From: Dipteris shenzhenensis
Taxonomy: Eukaryota; Polypodiophyta; Polypodiopsida; Gleicheniales
Direction: 5' to 3' (one strand)
Assembly: GCA_047967505.1 (NCBI GenBank)
Contig: CM106539.1
DNA length: 64,000 bases
Shown: positions 12,234 to 22,725 of the stretch, one piece after another
Layout: the number at the start of each line of letters is the position of its first letter
How positions within the stretch are numbered: position 1 is the stretch's first letter
The notes under the pieces: generated by a model
What the model saw: the letters and a program-made list of their open reading frames with translations, nothing else
Databases searched by the model: none
What the model was told of the DNA's origin: nothing
Position numbers and translations under genes: made by a program

Positions 12234-12894
12234 ACCTAGCCGCCTCAGTTTTACCTTCGTTGGTTGTGTTTTAGGGACAAGTTTGGCTTTTTTGGTACAG
12301 AGTATGTGGAAACCCGTGGGCATCCATGACTTGTGAGGGGATGCACAAGCAACATTCTTGTGATGGGCTGCACAATCTATAAGCTAGGTAGAAGAGTCCT
12401 AGGTCAGCTTGGAGCAACTTGCAAGCAGGCTGAGCTATAAATGTTGTTCATTAGATTGCATTCAAAGTATGAGATGAGTACGAGGTACAACATGGCCCCT
12501 TTTTATAGGTATAGGCTTGGGCAAAATTTACCACTGTTCTCTTGGGATGACTGCCCTAGGATGCCACATGGCAACATTAGGCCATCCTACTAAAGTACTG
12601 CTTATTTACAAAGCCATTGAAAGGATGACCTTTCTTACAGTCCACCCTACCCAAAGCAAATTTGTTCAATGGTGCTGTAATAAGGAATTACAACCACAGA
12701 ATGAAGTAGAGAAGCTCATATCTAGTCATAGCATGTATGTAATAGTGAGTCCAACTGTCAATAGTCCCCTCCAGCACATGCTAATCTGCAGCAACAGTAA
12801 TGATGGGGTAGGAGGTAGAATAGAGGATGCCTCAATAGCTCCATGCAGCTGGATAATGGCCATATCTATCTAAAGCATCAGTTGAGCAAATAAG
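12234..12894. other. No gene recognised
   Basis: A 118-codon plus-strand frame at 12517-12873 has no recognised motif and lies just downstream of the minus-strand gypsy relic. It may be LTR or UTR sequence of that element. Confidence 0.3.
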
Positions 12895-14112
12895 GATATT
12901 GATCCACTATTGAAGATGGTTGCCATGAGGACTCATCATCTAGTAATCCCCTCCAATTGATGTACCCTCTTCATCCATGTGAGGAAGCTCTTCCATAATT
13001 TGATTTGTAGGTCCCAAGTATTTCTTCAAAAGGGAGACATGGAACACATTATGAATCCTTGGTGAAGGGGGCAACTCCCGCTAATAGGCCACATCCCCAG
13101 CTCTCTATAACACCTCATAAGATGTGTTCCCTTTCAATTACACATATCTAGACTTGTGGAGCTTGAGGAAGACATGATCCCCTCTTCAGATGCAAACTCC
13201 CTCCAATGATCATCTACATATGCTTTCATGCATGCCTGGGATTTCACTCTTTTGGACATAAATCATGGCCTATGTAGGGCTGATTTGAAGTTACTGGCTA
13301 TCAAATATGCATACGACATAAGTAAATGAGGCAGCCCACAGCTTGCTGATAAAGGGTGGCATCAAATGGGGTACTCCCATCTTCATATGAGAAACGGAAG
13401 CCAGGCTCCAATAGTGTAGAAATTAGCTTGCAATCCTCAAACTGGAAGCGGTCTAAGAGCTGTCCAATCTACTTGGACTGACTCATCATTATACCCCCCT
13501 CATCATATTCAAACTGGATGCCCAAGTAATACTGCAATGAGCCCATGTTTGTCATTGCAAATGAATTTTGCATATCAGCCTTGAAATCTGCAATTTTTCC
13601 CATATGTGGCCCAGTGACGCATGCCATCCACGTAAAGAATGAGAATCAAAAATTCCGCGGTCCTTGCATTGCCAAAGTAGGGCTGTCATATATACATCAT
13701 CAATGGCTTGCTGGTTAGACATAGCTCCGTCAAAAACAGTAGTGGGAACATGAACTTTGTACCCATACATGGCCTCAAATGGGTTCATCCCTATAGAGGT
13801 GTCCTTGGTGTTTTATAGCAAAACTCAGCCTATCATTGTGTGATTCTTAGGCAATATTGTTTTGTTGCTGCAGGAGTGTTAGCTACAGCAAGCAACCTCA
13901 GTTTGTGGGTAGTTAGTTGTACTTGGAGTGAGAAGTGTACCCATTGCCTTGAACAATTCTTGCCAAGATTGGCCCATGAATTTGATATCTCTGTCACTTA
14001 CTATTTCGTGTGGCAATTCATGAAGTTTGAACACATTCTTCATGTTTAGTAACCATAGAGGCCCTATGCCAATTTCGAATTGGCTGCCAACCTGCACTGT
14101 TGATGAAGACAT
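12895..14112 (-). pseudogene. Ty3/gypsy pol relic interrupted by a Copia RT fragment
   Basis: Read 5' to 3' on the minus strand, 14112-13879 encodes a gypsy integrase core end (LPHEIVSDRDIKF, then SWQELFKAMGT and a TNYPQT tail). 13788-13670 has the MNPFEAMYGYKVHVPT segment that normally follows it. At 13665-13180 comes a Copia RT piece (SFAMTNMGSLQYYLGIQF, GGIMMSQSK, then GSTPFDATLYQQAVG). 13175-12895 then has a gypsy pol C-terminus (SPRIHNVFHVSLLKKYLGP). The order implies Copia DNA inserted into or recombined with an older gypsy copy. All parts contain stops. Confidence 0.65.
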
Positions 14113-15370
14113 GTATTGCTGATATCAGCCACTGTCCATGTTGATGCTACGTGACCATGACAACTCCACACCATATTGAAATCCTCCTTAGCTACTGGTA
14201 GCAATAAAAACTGAGATCCCGAGCAGCAGTGGATATTAAATATAAGACATACATAGCATGTAGCCAGGCCCGTATAGATGAAGCTTGGCTTATCACCAGG
14301 TCCTCCACATCAGTTAATTCTTTGTTGCTTGGCATGGTACCCCTCCCCTTCCAAACCAACCCATAGTGTAGAGAGAAGTTTTAGCGCCATCCTTTGATTT
14401 GGCATCTAGATGTTTGTGATCAAGAGGGGCACATGCTTGATCATTGCACTCTACATCAACTGGGGCTTTCAATGTCGCCCAATGCAAGATCTCTAAATTA
14501 CTTTTGACCCCCTGCCTAGGGCACTTTATATAGGGCAGTAAGCCCTCCAAATGAGGCCAATTGGCCCCCCAACATACTAGTCAAGTAGATTCTCAGCCCT
14601 CTTCGTTATTAAAGGGATGTTTCCCCTTTTCATGAGCAATACTATTGCACAGAGCAGCAAGTAGTGTTGGTCCTCATCCTAGCCCACATCCATAGGCTCT
14701 TCCTTGGGAAGTTGGTTCACATGGGCTTGGGCACATTGATCTCTCTACTCTACTAGCCCTTGCCAAGACTGATGCTCACGTTATCGCTACAATAGCACCC
14801 AAAAGGTGAAGCAAACACCAAGAAAAGTCCCCTAGGTAGCTATCAATCGATTGACTATCCATCTAAGTAGATGGACCTGTGTATGATATCTATGGGACCA
14901 ACTCCACTAGGCGGCTAAGGGGAGACCTGGTGCCCACATGGCAGCTATCATGTTGCCCATGTTTCATTTGTTGATTGTCAAGAAAATTGAGGAATGGACT
15001 CAGAACAAAATCTCACAATGTGTGGACAGCTTGATGGCCAATTCACCCTTGCAACCATAGCCAAACATGAAGGGGAAGTACATGCTGAAAGAGACGAGCT
15101 ATCAAATTTTAATATGTATAATATCAAATCTATCATGTCTAGTTTAGTATCTATTGAGCTATTTATCAATCGAAGAAATTCTAGGCTTACAAAGCTATAT
15201 ATAAAAAAAAATTTCAAGAGCTTGCAGGCCATGGATGGAGGCCCTGCAAATCGAAAACATAGTGGTAGATCAATAGCCATGCGAAAGGACTGAGGAGGAG
15301 GATTGCAGTTGTGTGATTAAGGATCCAATTCCAAAACCATTAGTCTAGTCAAAAAATGGTGCCATCATAA
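14113..15370. other. Retroelement-flanking DNA without a recognisable gene
   Basis: Open stretches at 14314-14550 (minus), 14978-15280 (minus) and 14994-15293 (plus) overlap or lack motifs. The segment probably includes remains of the gypsy element upstream of the integrase. Confidence 0.3.
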
Positions 15371-15371
15371 G

Positions 15372-15979
15372 CTACGCACTTCCTCTCTCTATAAGAGGAA
15401 TCACATTTCTAAATGGGGGAAGAGAGGAGAGCAATCGACTATGGACTCTTTCCCTATAGAACATCTCCAAACATGCCTTGGATGCTGCATAGGTCTGCAA
15501 ACCTGCTTGCTGCCTTTTGTCTTGGAATAGACAGCCCTGCTCCCAACATAGCTTGTAGTCTACTTCTAGACCTCTGACTTGAGCCAACTTTGCATTGATA
15601 TCTTTCACCGTCCCAAGGTACTCCTATAAAGTTGTAGTTATCTGCCAATGACCTTTTGTGCAATTCCTGGTTGCCACATGGCAACTAGCATGTTACCCAT
15701 GTTGCATCCCTACTAATGCTGTCAGTTTTTCTCCCATGCATGGCCATGTTGCATTCTGACCCTCTGTTGGACACCTCATGCATACTCTCCCATGTGTTGC
15801 CAACAATAGAAGCATGGATCTCTCGACCTTTCTCTAAGGCTACTATGCTAGCACTGAGAACACAGACAAAGGTTACCTTGTCTTGCTCCACACCTTCAAC
15901 CTGCTTTTGACCAAACAGCTATAGGGCTTCCTTGCTAAACCCTTCTAAGCAGATGTTGAAATTATGGTATTCCATGAGA
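15372..15979 (-). pseudogene. PPR-protein pseudogene fragment
   Basis: The minus strand from the assembly gap downwards reads GFSKEAL then, after a stop, LFGQKQVEGVEQDKVTFVCVLSA followed by ALEKGREIHASIVG. This is the pattern of a plant PLS-type pentatricopeptide repeat, an organelle RNA-binding module. A further decayed repeat with LQTYAASKACLE and VHSRLL lies near 15500-15450. Frames are interrupted at about 15928 and 15685. The upstream part falls in the N gap. Confidence 0.6.
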
Positions 15980-16079
15980 NNNNNNNNNNNNNNNNNNNNN
16001 NNNNNNNNNNNNNNNNNNNNNNNNNNNNNNNNNNNNNNNNNNNNNNNNNNNNNNNNNNNNNNNNNNNNNNNNNNNNNNN
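15980..16079. other. Assembly gap (100 N)
   Basis: Exactly 100 N bases, a conventional placeholder length. True size and content are unknown, and sequence on the two sides need not be adjacent. Confidence 0.99.
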
Positions 16080-16133
16080 TTATTTGATATAATCCTCCAC
16101 AATGTAAGAGATAAGCTAGGTAGGGATTGATAC

Positions 16134-16656
16134 TCACTCCTCGTGATATGCGGTAAAGATAACTCGCGCCGCAGTCAAATCAATAGGTTGCAACCACTTA
16201 AAAACATCATCTATGGTCTTCTGCTTATTGCTAAGTACACTAGAAACAAGAGGATCGACCATATATGCACATCTTTGTATATATAGCGGAAGCTGTTGTA
16301 AAACCATACTGCAATAAAAAGAAAAGTATATTAGTTCATTTGATCCAATGGAAATACAAAAGCATAAAGTCAGTAAAAAGTTTGTGTCAAACCTGAGGAT
16401 GGCTATTATAACCTTGTCATTGACCTCTTTCTTGAAGTTTATGAGGATTGAAATGTCCTCTTCATCGAATATAAAAGTAAGAGGTTGTTCTCGAACTTGA
16501 AACCTAACTTGAAATGACTTCTCCATTTGCTGCAATGTTTGATTATTTTCTAGAGTCATCCGATGGATAGCCAGAGCAGCTTTGCTTTCTTGAGATGAGC
16601 TTTCTATATTCTCTGCTCCAGCTATGTCCTCCTCATCCTCCTCCTCTCCCTTCTCC
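16134..16656 (-). CDS. Two C-terminal exons of the ParB/MTase-like gene
   Basis: Exon 16656-16393 encodes an acidic start (EKGEEEEDEEDIAG) and a helical region with QTLQQMEKSFQVRFQVREQ. Intron 16392-16309 has GT and a pyrimidine-rich TTTTTATTGCAG end. Exon 16308-16134 encodes MVLQQLPLYIQRCAYMVDPL and ends at FTAYHEE-stop. Both splice joins keep the frame. No domain recognised. Confidence 0.5.
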
Positions 16657-16758
16657 TATAAAAGGATAAAATAATTATGAGATTTAAAATTTTAAATTAA
16701 TTATAAATTTAAAAAGACCTTTAAATGAATAAAGAAAATTAAACATAAGTCTTCATAC

Positions 16759-17070
16759 CTCTACATATCTTCGTGGTCTTTTTATGTAACCTTCAGAGGC
16801 AAGGTCAGTGTCATATCCATCTTCTTCTGCTTCCTTGCTATCGCTGGTGTCCTCACTATTATATCCAGAGCTTTGATCATTTTCATCATCTTTCTTGCTC
16901 TCATCATACATGATCATCTCTATGTCGTCCTCTTCATGTGAGATCGGACCTTTCTTATCAAACTTTATTGTGAGAGAAGCCACGGTATCAAGGTATTCCA
17001 AGCAAGCAGGGCTCTCAATAATATTTACATTGTGTCCTTTTCTGATAAGAGCTTCAAACAGATGTCCCAT
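16759..17070 (-). CDS. Motif I/II end of the methyltransferase-like fold and acidic tail
   Basis: The coding sequence continues in the same frame directly after the TAA at 17073-17071: MGHLFEALIRKGHNVNIIES matches the helix and strand after motif I and the acidic motif II of an amino-MTase. The rest is an acidic tail (EEDDIEMIMYDESKKDDEND and further). It ends at donor GAG|GTATGA (GT at 16758-16757). The canonical glycines of motif I are absent, so cofactor binding is uncertain. The stop sits exactly at the end of the strand leading into motif I. Confidence 0.5.
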
Positions 17071-18864
17071 TTAGCACAATGTGACTTCCCATCCGGACGG
17101 TAGCGAAAATTCCATCATACTAATTAAAAGATCAGCACTTTTTGCTGGCCTTTCATAGTGATTTGCGTTGCGATGGAGGGGACTTGGAGCTTCATGCTCT
17201 TCCAGTAGTAGTTGCAATCTCTTTGCATTCCCTCTTATATTGTTTTGTAAGGAGTGATCATTGTAAGGGCTCTTCATGCACAAGAAAAAGGTTTCTAGAC
17301 TCTGTATCTTGAGACCGCATTCTCTCTTGTCCCTTTTTCTTGAGTATATCCCATTGTAAATCTTGAGCTCATTGCCATATTGTTTTTCTAGGGTAGCAGA
17401 CATTTGTTCCTTGTCATCTTTATCAGCAAATATGACTATATTACATTGTCCCACTCTACCAATGGTGGTATGTAATATTCTGTCAAGGAGTTGACGGATG
17501 TCATCCGGTGATATTTCATAGACAAAGAAAAGCTGAGGTCTCTCCCAAGCAGTGTCGTCGGACAAAAAATCACTCAATGAAACTCCCTTGCACTCAACAC
17601 TCTTTCCAGACTCTGAAATGATTTCATGTATGAAATAAAAGCCCTTGTTCAAAGTTTTTTCTTTTCTGAGAGTGTGGTTATTGATGACTTTTTGTGCATA
17701 TGCATACACATTTTCCGGAATGTCACTTCTCATAGAGGGAGTAATTTCAAATCCATCATCTTCTACCTTCATCCATTTATGCGCCCAAGCCTTCTGTTTA
17801 GCTGACGGTAAAGCTGATGCCATTTGCCTCACAATGTTATGATCAATTTTACATTGGCTAATTGGAATATTTTTTTCTCCCAATAAATATTCAATTGCAC
17901 TCTTTACTGCATCACGCTTGACCTGTTGGATGATGTAATCTTCCATGCAATGATCTTTATCCTTTTTGCCAAAAAACCATTCTTTGGACATTAATTTCTC
18001 TGTAGCAAGACTTGCGTATTTGTCTGGTAGGTTTCTTAAAGGCCTCCACATCCGAGCTGTCATCTCTTTTTTCTCAATCTTCTTTGCCTTCTCTTTAATC
18101 AATGATGGAGCCTCATATGTAACATCTCCTTTCTCACATGCAAGACACACGTCTTTGATCTGATGAAAAACTTCATCACTACGGAAAAGTATGCTTGTGT
18201 AGTCTTGATACCTATCCCTTACTGTCTTGAAGCTTGTAATCACCTCTGCTCTTTCCTGCTTTCCCCTTGGTACAATGGCACTCAAGCATGTGTAGAAGTC
18301 AACAAGATTATCCGCTTCCACTTTAGTTGCAGTTCTTTTGAGAGTGGTCAAAGGAGAATTAAAAGTTTTCCATATGGTCCTAGCTTTGAGCAACATCTCT
18401 GAAGTGGAGGTGATTTTTCGTAGTGCATAAATGTCATGATTAAGTCTTTCCGACTCAATCAAATATTTTTTCTCATTCTTGAAGATACAGATGCATGCAG
18501 AATAGTAGTGAAATTGAGGCACACTCGCGAAGGTTTGATAAGTAATTTCTCCTTTCTTGTATGCATCTCTAGAGCGCTCATTACAAGCATAGGCATAGTG
18601 CTGACCATCTATTGCCTCAAATGTACAATGAGCTAAGAAATTTCTCTTGGCATCCCTTATATGTCGTTCTGGATCATTCACTGAACTCTGTCCTTCTTGA
18701 AGTGAGGGAACTTGTTTTCCGAGGAACTTAGTGAATTGCATCTCAAAATCTATAGGTTGAGAGAAATTGATGGATTGACTATAATCTCCCATGACTGGCC
18801 AAAATGTTCTTGGACAGAGTACCAAATTAGAAACAACTGGTTTTTTTCCATCAATCAAAGCCTG
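17071..18864 (-). CDS. ParB-like domain plus permuted methyltransferase fold
   Basis: The frame is open from the frameshift to an in-frame stop (595 codons counted from 18858). Residues about 78-140 resemble a ParB-type domain: FEAIDGQHYAYAC in place of IDGQHR, then a VP strand and a strand ending in ESERLN. Residues 441-595 follow beta-class amino-MTase order. They run from a motif-IV-like strand (LFFVYE, where D-P-P-Y is expected) to a helix DIRQLLDRIL, then NIVIFADK, a long helix with ALE-like spacing, LETFFLCMKSP, a RPAKSADLLISMMEFS segment (motif X) and GWEVTLC (start of motif I). In bacteria and phages, ParB-MTase fusions modify DNA. Here the catalytic tetrad is missing, so catalysis is doubtful. 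The assignment is by pattern only. Confidence 0.5.
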   Translation of the reverse strand, partial: QALIDGKKPVVSNLVLCPRTFWPVMGDYSQSINFSQPIDFEMQFTKFLGKQVPSLQEGQSSVNDPERHIRDAKRNFLAHCTFEAIDGQHYAYACNERSRDAYKKGEITYQTFASVPQFHYYSACICIFKNEKKYLIESERLNHDIYALRKITSTSEMLLKARTIWKTFNSPLTTLKRTATKVEADNLVDFYTCLSAIVPRGKQERAEVITSFKTVRDRYQDYTSILFRSDEVFHQIKDVCLACEKGDVTYEAPSLIKEKAKKIEKKEMTARMWRPLRNLPDKYASLATEKLMSKEWFFGKKDKDHCMEDYIIQQVKRDAVKSAIEYLLGEKNIPISQCKIDHNIVRQMASALPSAKQKAWAHKWMKVEDDGFEITPSMRSDIPENVYAYAQKVINNHTLRKEKTLNKGFYFIHEIISESGKSVECKGVSLSDFLSDDTAWERPQLFFVYEISPDDIRQLLDRILHTTIGRVGQCNIVIFADKDDKEQMSATLEKQYGNELKIYNGIYSRKRDKRECGLKIQSLETFFLCMKSPYNDHSLQNNIRGNAKRLQLLLEEHEAPSPLHRNANHYERPAKSADLLISMMEFSLPSGWEVTLC

Positions 18865-20147
18865 AAAATCTTTTCAGCATAGGCTGTATCTAAGGTCCTG
18901 CTGTTGGTGAAGACACTTGCTTTGACCACTGTTGAAGCATGTATAACTTGAGTCTTCTGGCCCCATATATATCTTGGATCCTCATCTGTCACAGCCTCAT
19001 TCAAGCGAAGATTTAGGTTCTTCATTGATAACATTTCTGCTTCTAGATCTGACTCCATTTCAAGACCCTCCGCATCCTCTTCATGTTCTTCCTCTTCTCT
19101 TCTTTGCCCTTTCTTTGTATATGAATGACCTCTTTTTCCAGTTATAGGACTTGGAACTGTAGCTCGTGAAGTACTTGCCTTTTGCATTTGACGTCGAGGT
19201 TTATTTTTTAGGGGCTCAATGTGAACTGCTTTAGATCGCCCTACTTCTTCTTCTATTGCCTCAACTTCAGGTATACTTAAGGGCTTCACTTGTTCTGTTA
19301 TTCCATCAACTTCATGAGTTACACCATCTAAGTGAGTAATACCATGAACAAGAGATGTGTGTGCATGTCCTGTCTTATCTGATGCATGTCGTGTCTCACT
19401 CAATTCAATTTCTGTCTGAGATACATGTGCATGTCCGATCTTCACCAATTCAATTCCTGTCTCAGATGTAGATCCCTTGTAAGCATCCACGTGTACAAGA
19501 CCCTCATCCATTGCTACAATGTGTTCTGTCTCATCCACTCCACTTCCTCTCTCATTTGTATTACCATGAACCAGGTCTACATGGCGTGTCTCATCACTTC
19601 CTTTCTCATGTGTGGATTCTTGCACCTTAGGTCCCTCCAATGAAGTTGAACCTTGTTGGATGACACCCTGAAAGTATTCAAGGATAATCTTTGACTGCAT
19701 TTTTCTTGCTTCCTCAATGGGAAATTCCTCCCACACATGTTGAAGGATCTCCAATTCAGGAAATCTAGGTGCTTTTGGCGGCGGCATCACAAAGTGCATT
19801 GCATCTTTCTTAGAAAGAAGAAACGATCTGTTGCTCATTCTTGACTTTGTGTAAATCATCATTGTACTGCTGTCTTTTTCAATTTTTATTCCTACTAAGG
19901 TGCCCCCTTGAATCAAATTGCTCTTTGAGAAAGATACATTTGGTGCCCACTCATCTTTCTCCAACTCTCCCTTTGTCATCACTAGAATGAGATTCCCTTT
20001 ACTTAAGACCAAGAACCATGCTTTCTTTGTTGTGTCAACAACTGTCCAGTTTGTGAAGTCCTTTGGGGCATAAATTCTTCCATTGTATTTCAGTGTCATA
20101 CCATTGACAAATGCTGTAGCCTCAAGATCCATCCTGTATTCAAGCAC
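18855..20147 (-). CDS. N-terminal part: unknown beta-rich head and acidic/His-rich linker
   Basis: 430 codons. Residues 1-130 look globular (MTLKYNGRIYAPKDFTNW, then alternating hydrophobic strands such as WFLVLSKGNLILVMTKGEL) and match no family I can name. Residues 180-300 are a low-complexity linker rich in His, Glu, Thr and Gly with repeated SETG/DETGH-like phrases. Residues 320-370 are basic and look like a nuclear localisation region (KNKPRRQMQK; KKGQRREEEE). A helical tail ending in TAYAEKIF reaches the frameshift, so this piece is the N-terminus of the same protein as the downstream domains. Confidence 0.5.
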   Translation of the reverse strand: MLEYRMDLEATAFVNGMTLKYNGRIYAPKDFTNWTVVDTTKKAWFLVLSKGNLILVMTKGELEKDEWAPNVSFSKSNLIQGGTLVGIKIEKDSSTMMIYTKSRMSNRSFLLSKKDAMHFVMPPPKAPRFPELEILQHVWEEFPIEEARKMQSKIILEYFQGVIQQGSTSLEGPKVQESTHEKGSDETRHVDLVHGNTNERGSGVDETEHIVAMDEGLVHVDAYKGSTSETGIELVKIGHAHVSQTEIELSETRHASDKTGHAHTSLVHGITHLDGVTHEVDGITEQVKPLSIPEVEAIEEEVGRSKAVHIEPLKNKPRRQMQKASTSRATVPSPITGKRGHSYTKKGQRREEEEHEEDAEGLEMESDLEAEMLSMKNLNLRLNEAVTDEDPRYIWGQKTQVIHASTVVKASVFTNSRTLDTAYAEKIFRL

Positions 20148-20149
20148 AA

Positions 20150-20880
20150 CACAAATTTTAAGTACTTTGACAAACTACAATTACTTTGAAAAATCAAAAG
20201 TACAATGAGTCCCATTAATACACCTCAAGTTTTTATTCTTCCCAATCATATAAGTATCAATTTCATGCTTTGGGAATAGCCTAAAAGGCTTTACAAGGCT
20301 TAGAGCATAAATGCTTTGGGAATAGCCTAAAAGGCTTTACAAGGCTTAGAGCATAAATGTGAAAAAAAAATAAGGATTTACAATGATCTCTGAATACAAA
20401 TTTGAAGTCTGTCATATATAAGTGCAAAATGCTCTGTCAACTCCCGCAACTGATATAAGTGTAAAATGCTCTGTCAACTTCCACAACTGTAATCTGTCAT
20501 GTCCACTGATACAACTTTCAATCATCTTGAAAGTTTAAAAACCTTAATCATTGCTTAAATGGTAGGGTTGTTGTGACTGTGAAACCGAATGTGAACGAAT
20601 GGACTGACTCCGATTAGGAACTAGTTGGGAAATTTTGAGCATGGCTTTGATTGGTTTTTTTGAAGTTCTCTCCTCTAAGGACAAACTAATCTATGCTAAT
20701 CTAGACTACACCAACCGTCGAAGCGAAGAAAAGCAAGAAATAATTTCTTTTCCATTGTTCTTTTTAATATCCTTAGGTTGCGAATTAAAAGCAAAAAATA
20801 ATCTATTTTCCATTATTCTTTTTAATACACTAAGGTTGTGAGTTTAAAAAAGATAAAATTTATATTTTATCTTTTTTAAA
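20150..20880. repeat. AT-rich flank with a 46-bp tandem duplication
   Basis: ATGCTTTGGGAATAGCCTAA starts at 20265 and again at 20311 (period 46). A second short duplication around 20410-20490 repeats ATAAGTG(C/T)(A)AAATGCTCTGTCAAC. No coding sequence is supported. If the ParB/MTase gene has an upstream exon, it could lie here. Confidence 0.6.
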
Positions 20881-21120
20881 CTCACACCCCTTTCTCTCTC
20901 TCTCCCCCCCTTCTCTCCCCCCCTTCTCTCTCGCTGCTGCCCCCATCCTCCCACCCCACCTTCCCCATTCTCACTCCCATGCCCACGTCCATTCTTTCAC
21001 CTTCCCCATTCCCACTCCCATCCTCCCACCCCTTTCTCTCTCTCTCCCCCCCCATTCTCTCTCACTGCCGTGGCAGCGGCCCCCCCCCTTCTCTCTCTCT
21101 CCCTTCCCCTTCTCATTTTA
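20880..21120. repeat. Short pyrimidine-rich mosaic of both later arrays
   Basis: This 240-bp block mixes the CTCTCTC/CCCCCC phrase with GCTGCTGCC that fills 22.4-24.4 kb and the CCCACTCCCATCCTCCCACC phrase that fills 24.7-25.6 kb. It looks like a small outlier of the big arrays, perhaps a translocated piece. Confidence 0.7.
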
Positions 21121-21182
21121 AAAAAGATAAAATTTATATTTTCAAAAACTAATTTACGTACAACTCATAGGAATTGAACAGT

Positions 21183-21470
21183 CACATTAATAAGAAGTTA
21201 AAATCTTAATAAATTTGAATTTAAATAATAAAAACTATAAAGTAGTTTAACTTAAAGTTTATGAAAAAATAACGTAAAATAAAGAAAACAAGACTTAAAA
21301 TTAAAAATTTAATATCTACCTACATTCACATTAATAAGAAGTTAAAATCTTAATAAATTTGAATTTAAATAATAAAAACTATAAAGTAGTTTAACTTAAA
21401 GTTTATGAAAAAATAATGTAAAATAAAGAAAACAAGACTCAAAATTAAAAATTTAATATTTACCTAGAAG
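21183..21470. repeat. 144-bp AT-rich tandem duplication
   Basis: CACATTAATAAGAAGTTAAA starts at 21183 and 21327. The copies differ at a few bases. Non-coding. Confidence 0.85.
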
Positions 21471-21709
21471 AATATATTAATTCTCCCTAAAAAGAAATAA
21501 ATTAAAGTAATAATAACGAATGTAAGTTAAACTACTTTTAAAATTTTAATTTAAAATGTAATAAAATTAAAATTATACTTTTTATATTACAAAACAAAAT
21601 GCATTATAGTCTAAATTAAACTAGTATATTGAAAATGAAAGTGAAACTCATTTTAAATTCAAAAACAAAGAAAAATTTAAAATTCAAGTTTCTACAAGTT
21701 TTGCTTTTA

Positions 21710-22335
21710 GCATACATTTGTCTTTTCACATCCACGCGTTTGTCTTTTGAAACACAAGGTTGTCTTTTATCACAATTTTCACATCCACGCGTTTGTCTTT
21801 TGAAACACAAGGTTGTCTTTTATCACAATTTTCAAGTTTTCACACGTTTATCTTTTCAAACACAAGGATTCATAGTTTAAAAAAAGGTGGGAAATTTGAA
21901 ATTCTAGTTTCCACACGTTTCTCTTTTCAAACACCAAGGTTTATAGTTTTGTTTGTTTAAGTTTCGAATAAATCACACACCAATCTCCTCTAATATGCCT
22001 CATTGATCGTAGCTCCCAAATTCTTCCATCAAAACATCTCTCCTTTATCTCTTCTTGATCGTCGCCCACTCATTTTTTCTCCTCATTGGTAAGATTTTCT
22101 ATCTCGATCGTACTTTCTCTTGTGCCCTTCCTCTCTAAATTTTCATCAAACACCAAGGTTTATAGTTTTGTTTGTTTAAGTTTCGACTAAATCACACACC
22201 AATCTCCTCTCATATGCCTCATTGATCGTAGCTCCTTTATCTTTTCTCGATCGTCGCCCACTCATTTCTCCTCTTCATTGGTAAGATTTTCTATCTCGAT
22301 CGTACTTTCTCATGTCCTCCCTCTCTAAATTTTCA
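21710..22335. repeat. Nested short duplications before the pyrimidine tract
   Basis: CACATCCACGCGTTTGTCTT occurs at about 21728 and 21780, with degenerate CACACGTTTATCTTT variants to 21920. CACCAAGGTTTATAGTTTTG begins near 21940 and again near 22150, followed in both by AAATCACACACCAATCTCC and the CTCATTGATCGTAGCTCC phrase. No gene seen. Confidence 0.75.
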
Positions 22336-22682
22336 TCTCTCGTCCATCTCTCTCACTCTTCTTTCTCTCTCTTTCCTCTCCGCTCTAGTTTACGTTTCCT
22401 CTCATCTTAGTCTACTCTCTCCCCTCCTCTTCATTTCCCCTCTCTCTCTCTCTCTCTCCCTTTCTCCTCACCTTTTCCCTCTCTCCCTCTCTCTCACTTG
22501 CAGTCCCACTCTCTCTGTCACTTGCCGCGGTCTCCCCCCTCTCTCTCTCTCCCCTCCCCTCTCTCTCTCTCCCCCCCTCTCTCCCTCTCGCTGCCGCGGC
22601 AGCGGCCTCCCCCTCTCTCTCTCTCTCTCCCCCCCTCTCTCTCTCTCTCCCCCCTCCCTCTCTTTCGCTGCCGTGGCAGCGG

Positions 22683-22725
<43 letters not shown>

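Larger units (their letters stand above)
16134..20147 (-). pseudogene. ParB-like/amino-methyltransferase-like spliced gene, two disruptions
   Basis: I reconstruct one minus-strand gene. Coding sequence starts at an ATG at 20147 or 20132; a splice-acceptor-like TACAG before 20133 suggests an upstream exon. It runs to 16759, then shows intron 16758-16657 (GT...TATAG), exon 16656-16393, intron 16392-16309 (GT...TGCAG), and exon 16308-16134 ending in TGA. Two lesions break it. A one-base frame change lies near 18865: the first frame stops at 18855 while homologous-looking coding continues in the next frame. An in-frame TAA lies at 17073-17071, immediately followed by further coding in the same frame. 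The long open frames and clean splice sites argue for a recently active gene. Domains are described in the sub-entries. It could still be a transposon-borne gene. The product's role is unknown. Confidence 0.6.

Noticed and set aside
12517-12873. 118-codon plus-strand frame as a gene
   Set aside because: No motif, no splice context, and it lies downstream of a minus-strand retroelement.
17071-18858. A conventional active DNA methyltransferase
   Set aside because: The DPPY and glycine motifs needed for catalysis and cofactor binding are not present, so only the fold is proposed.
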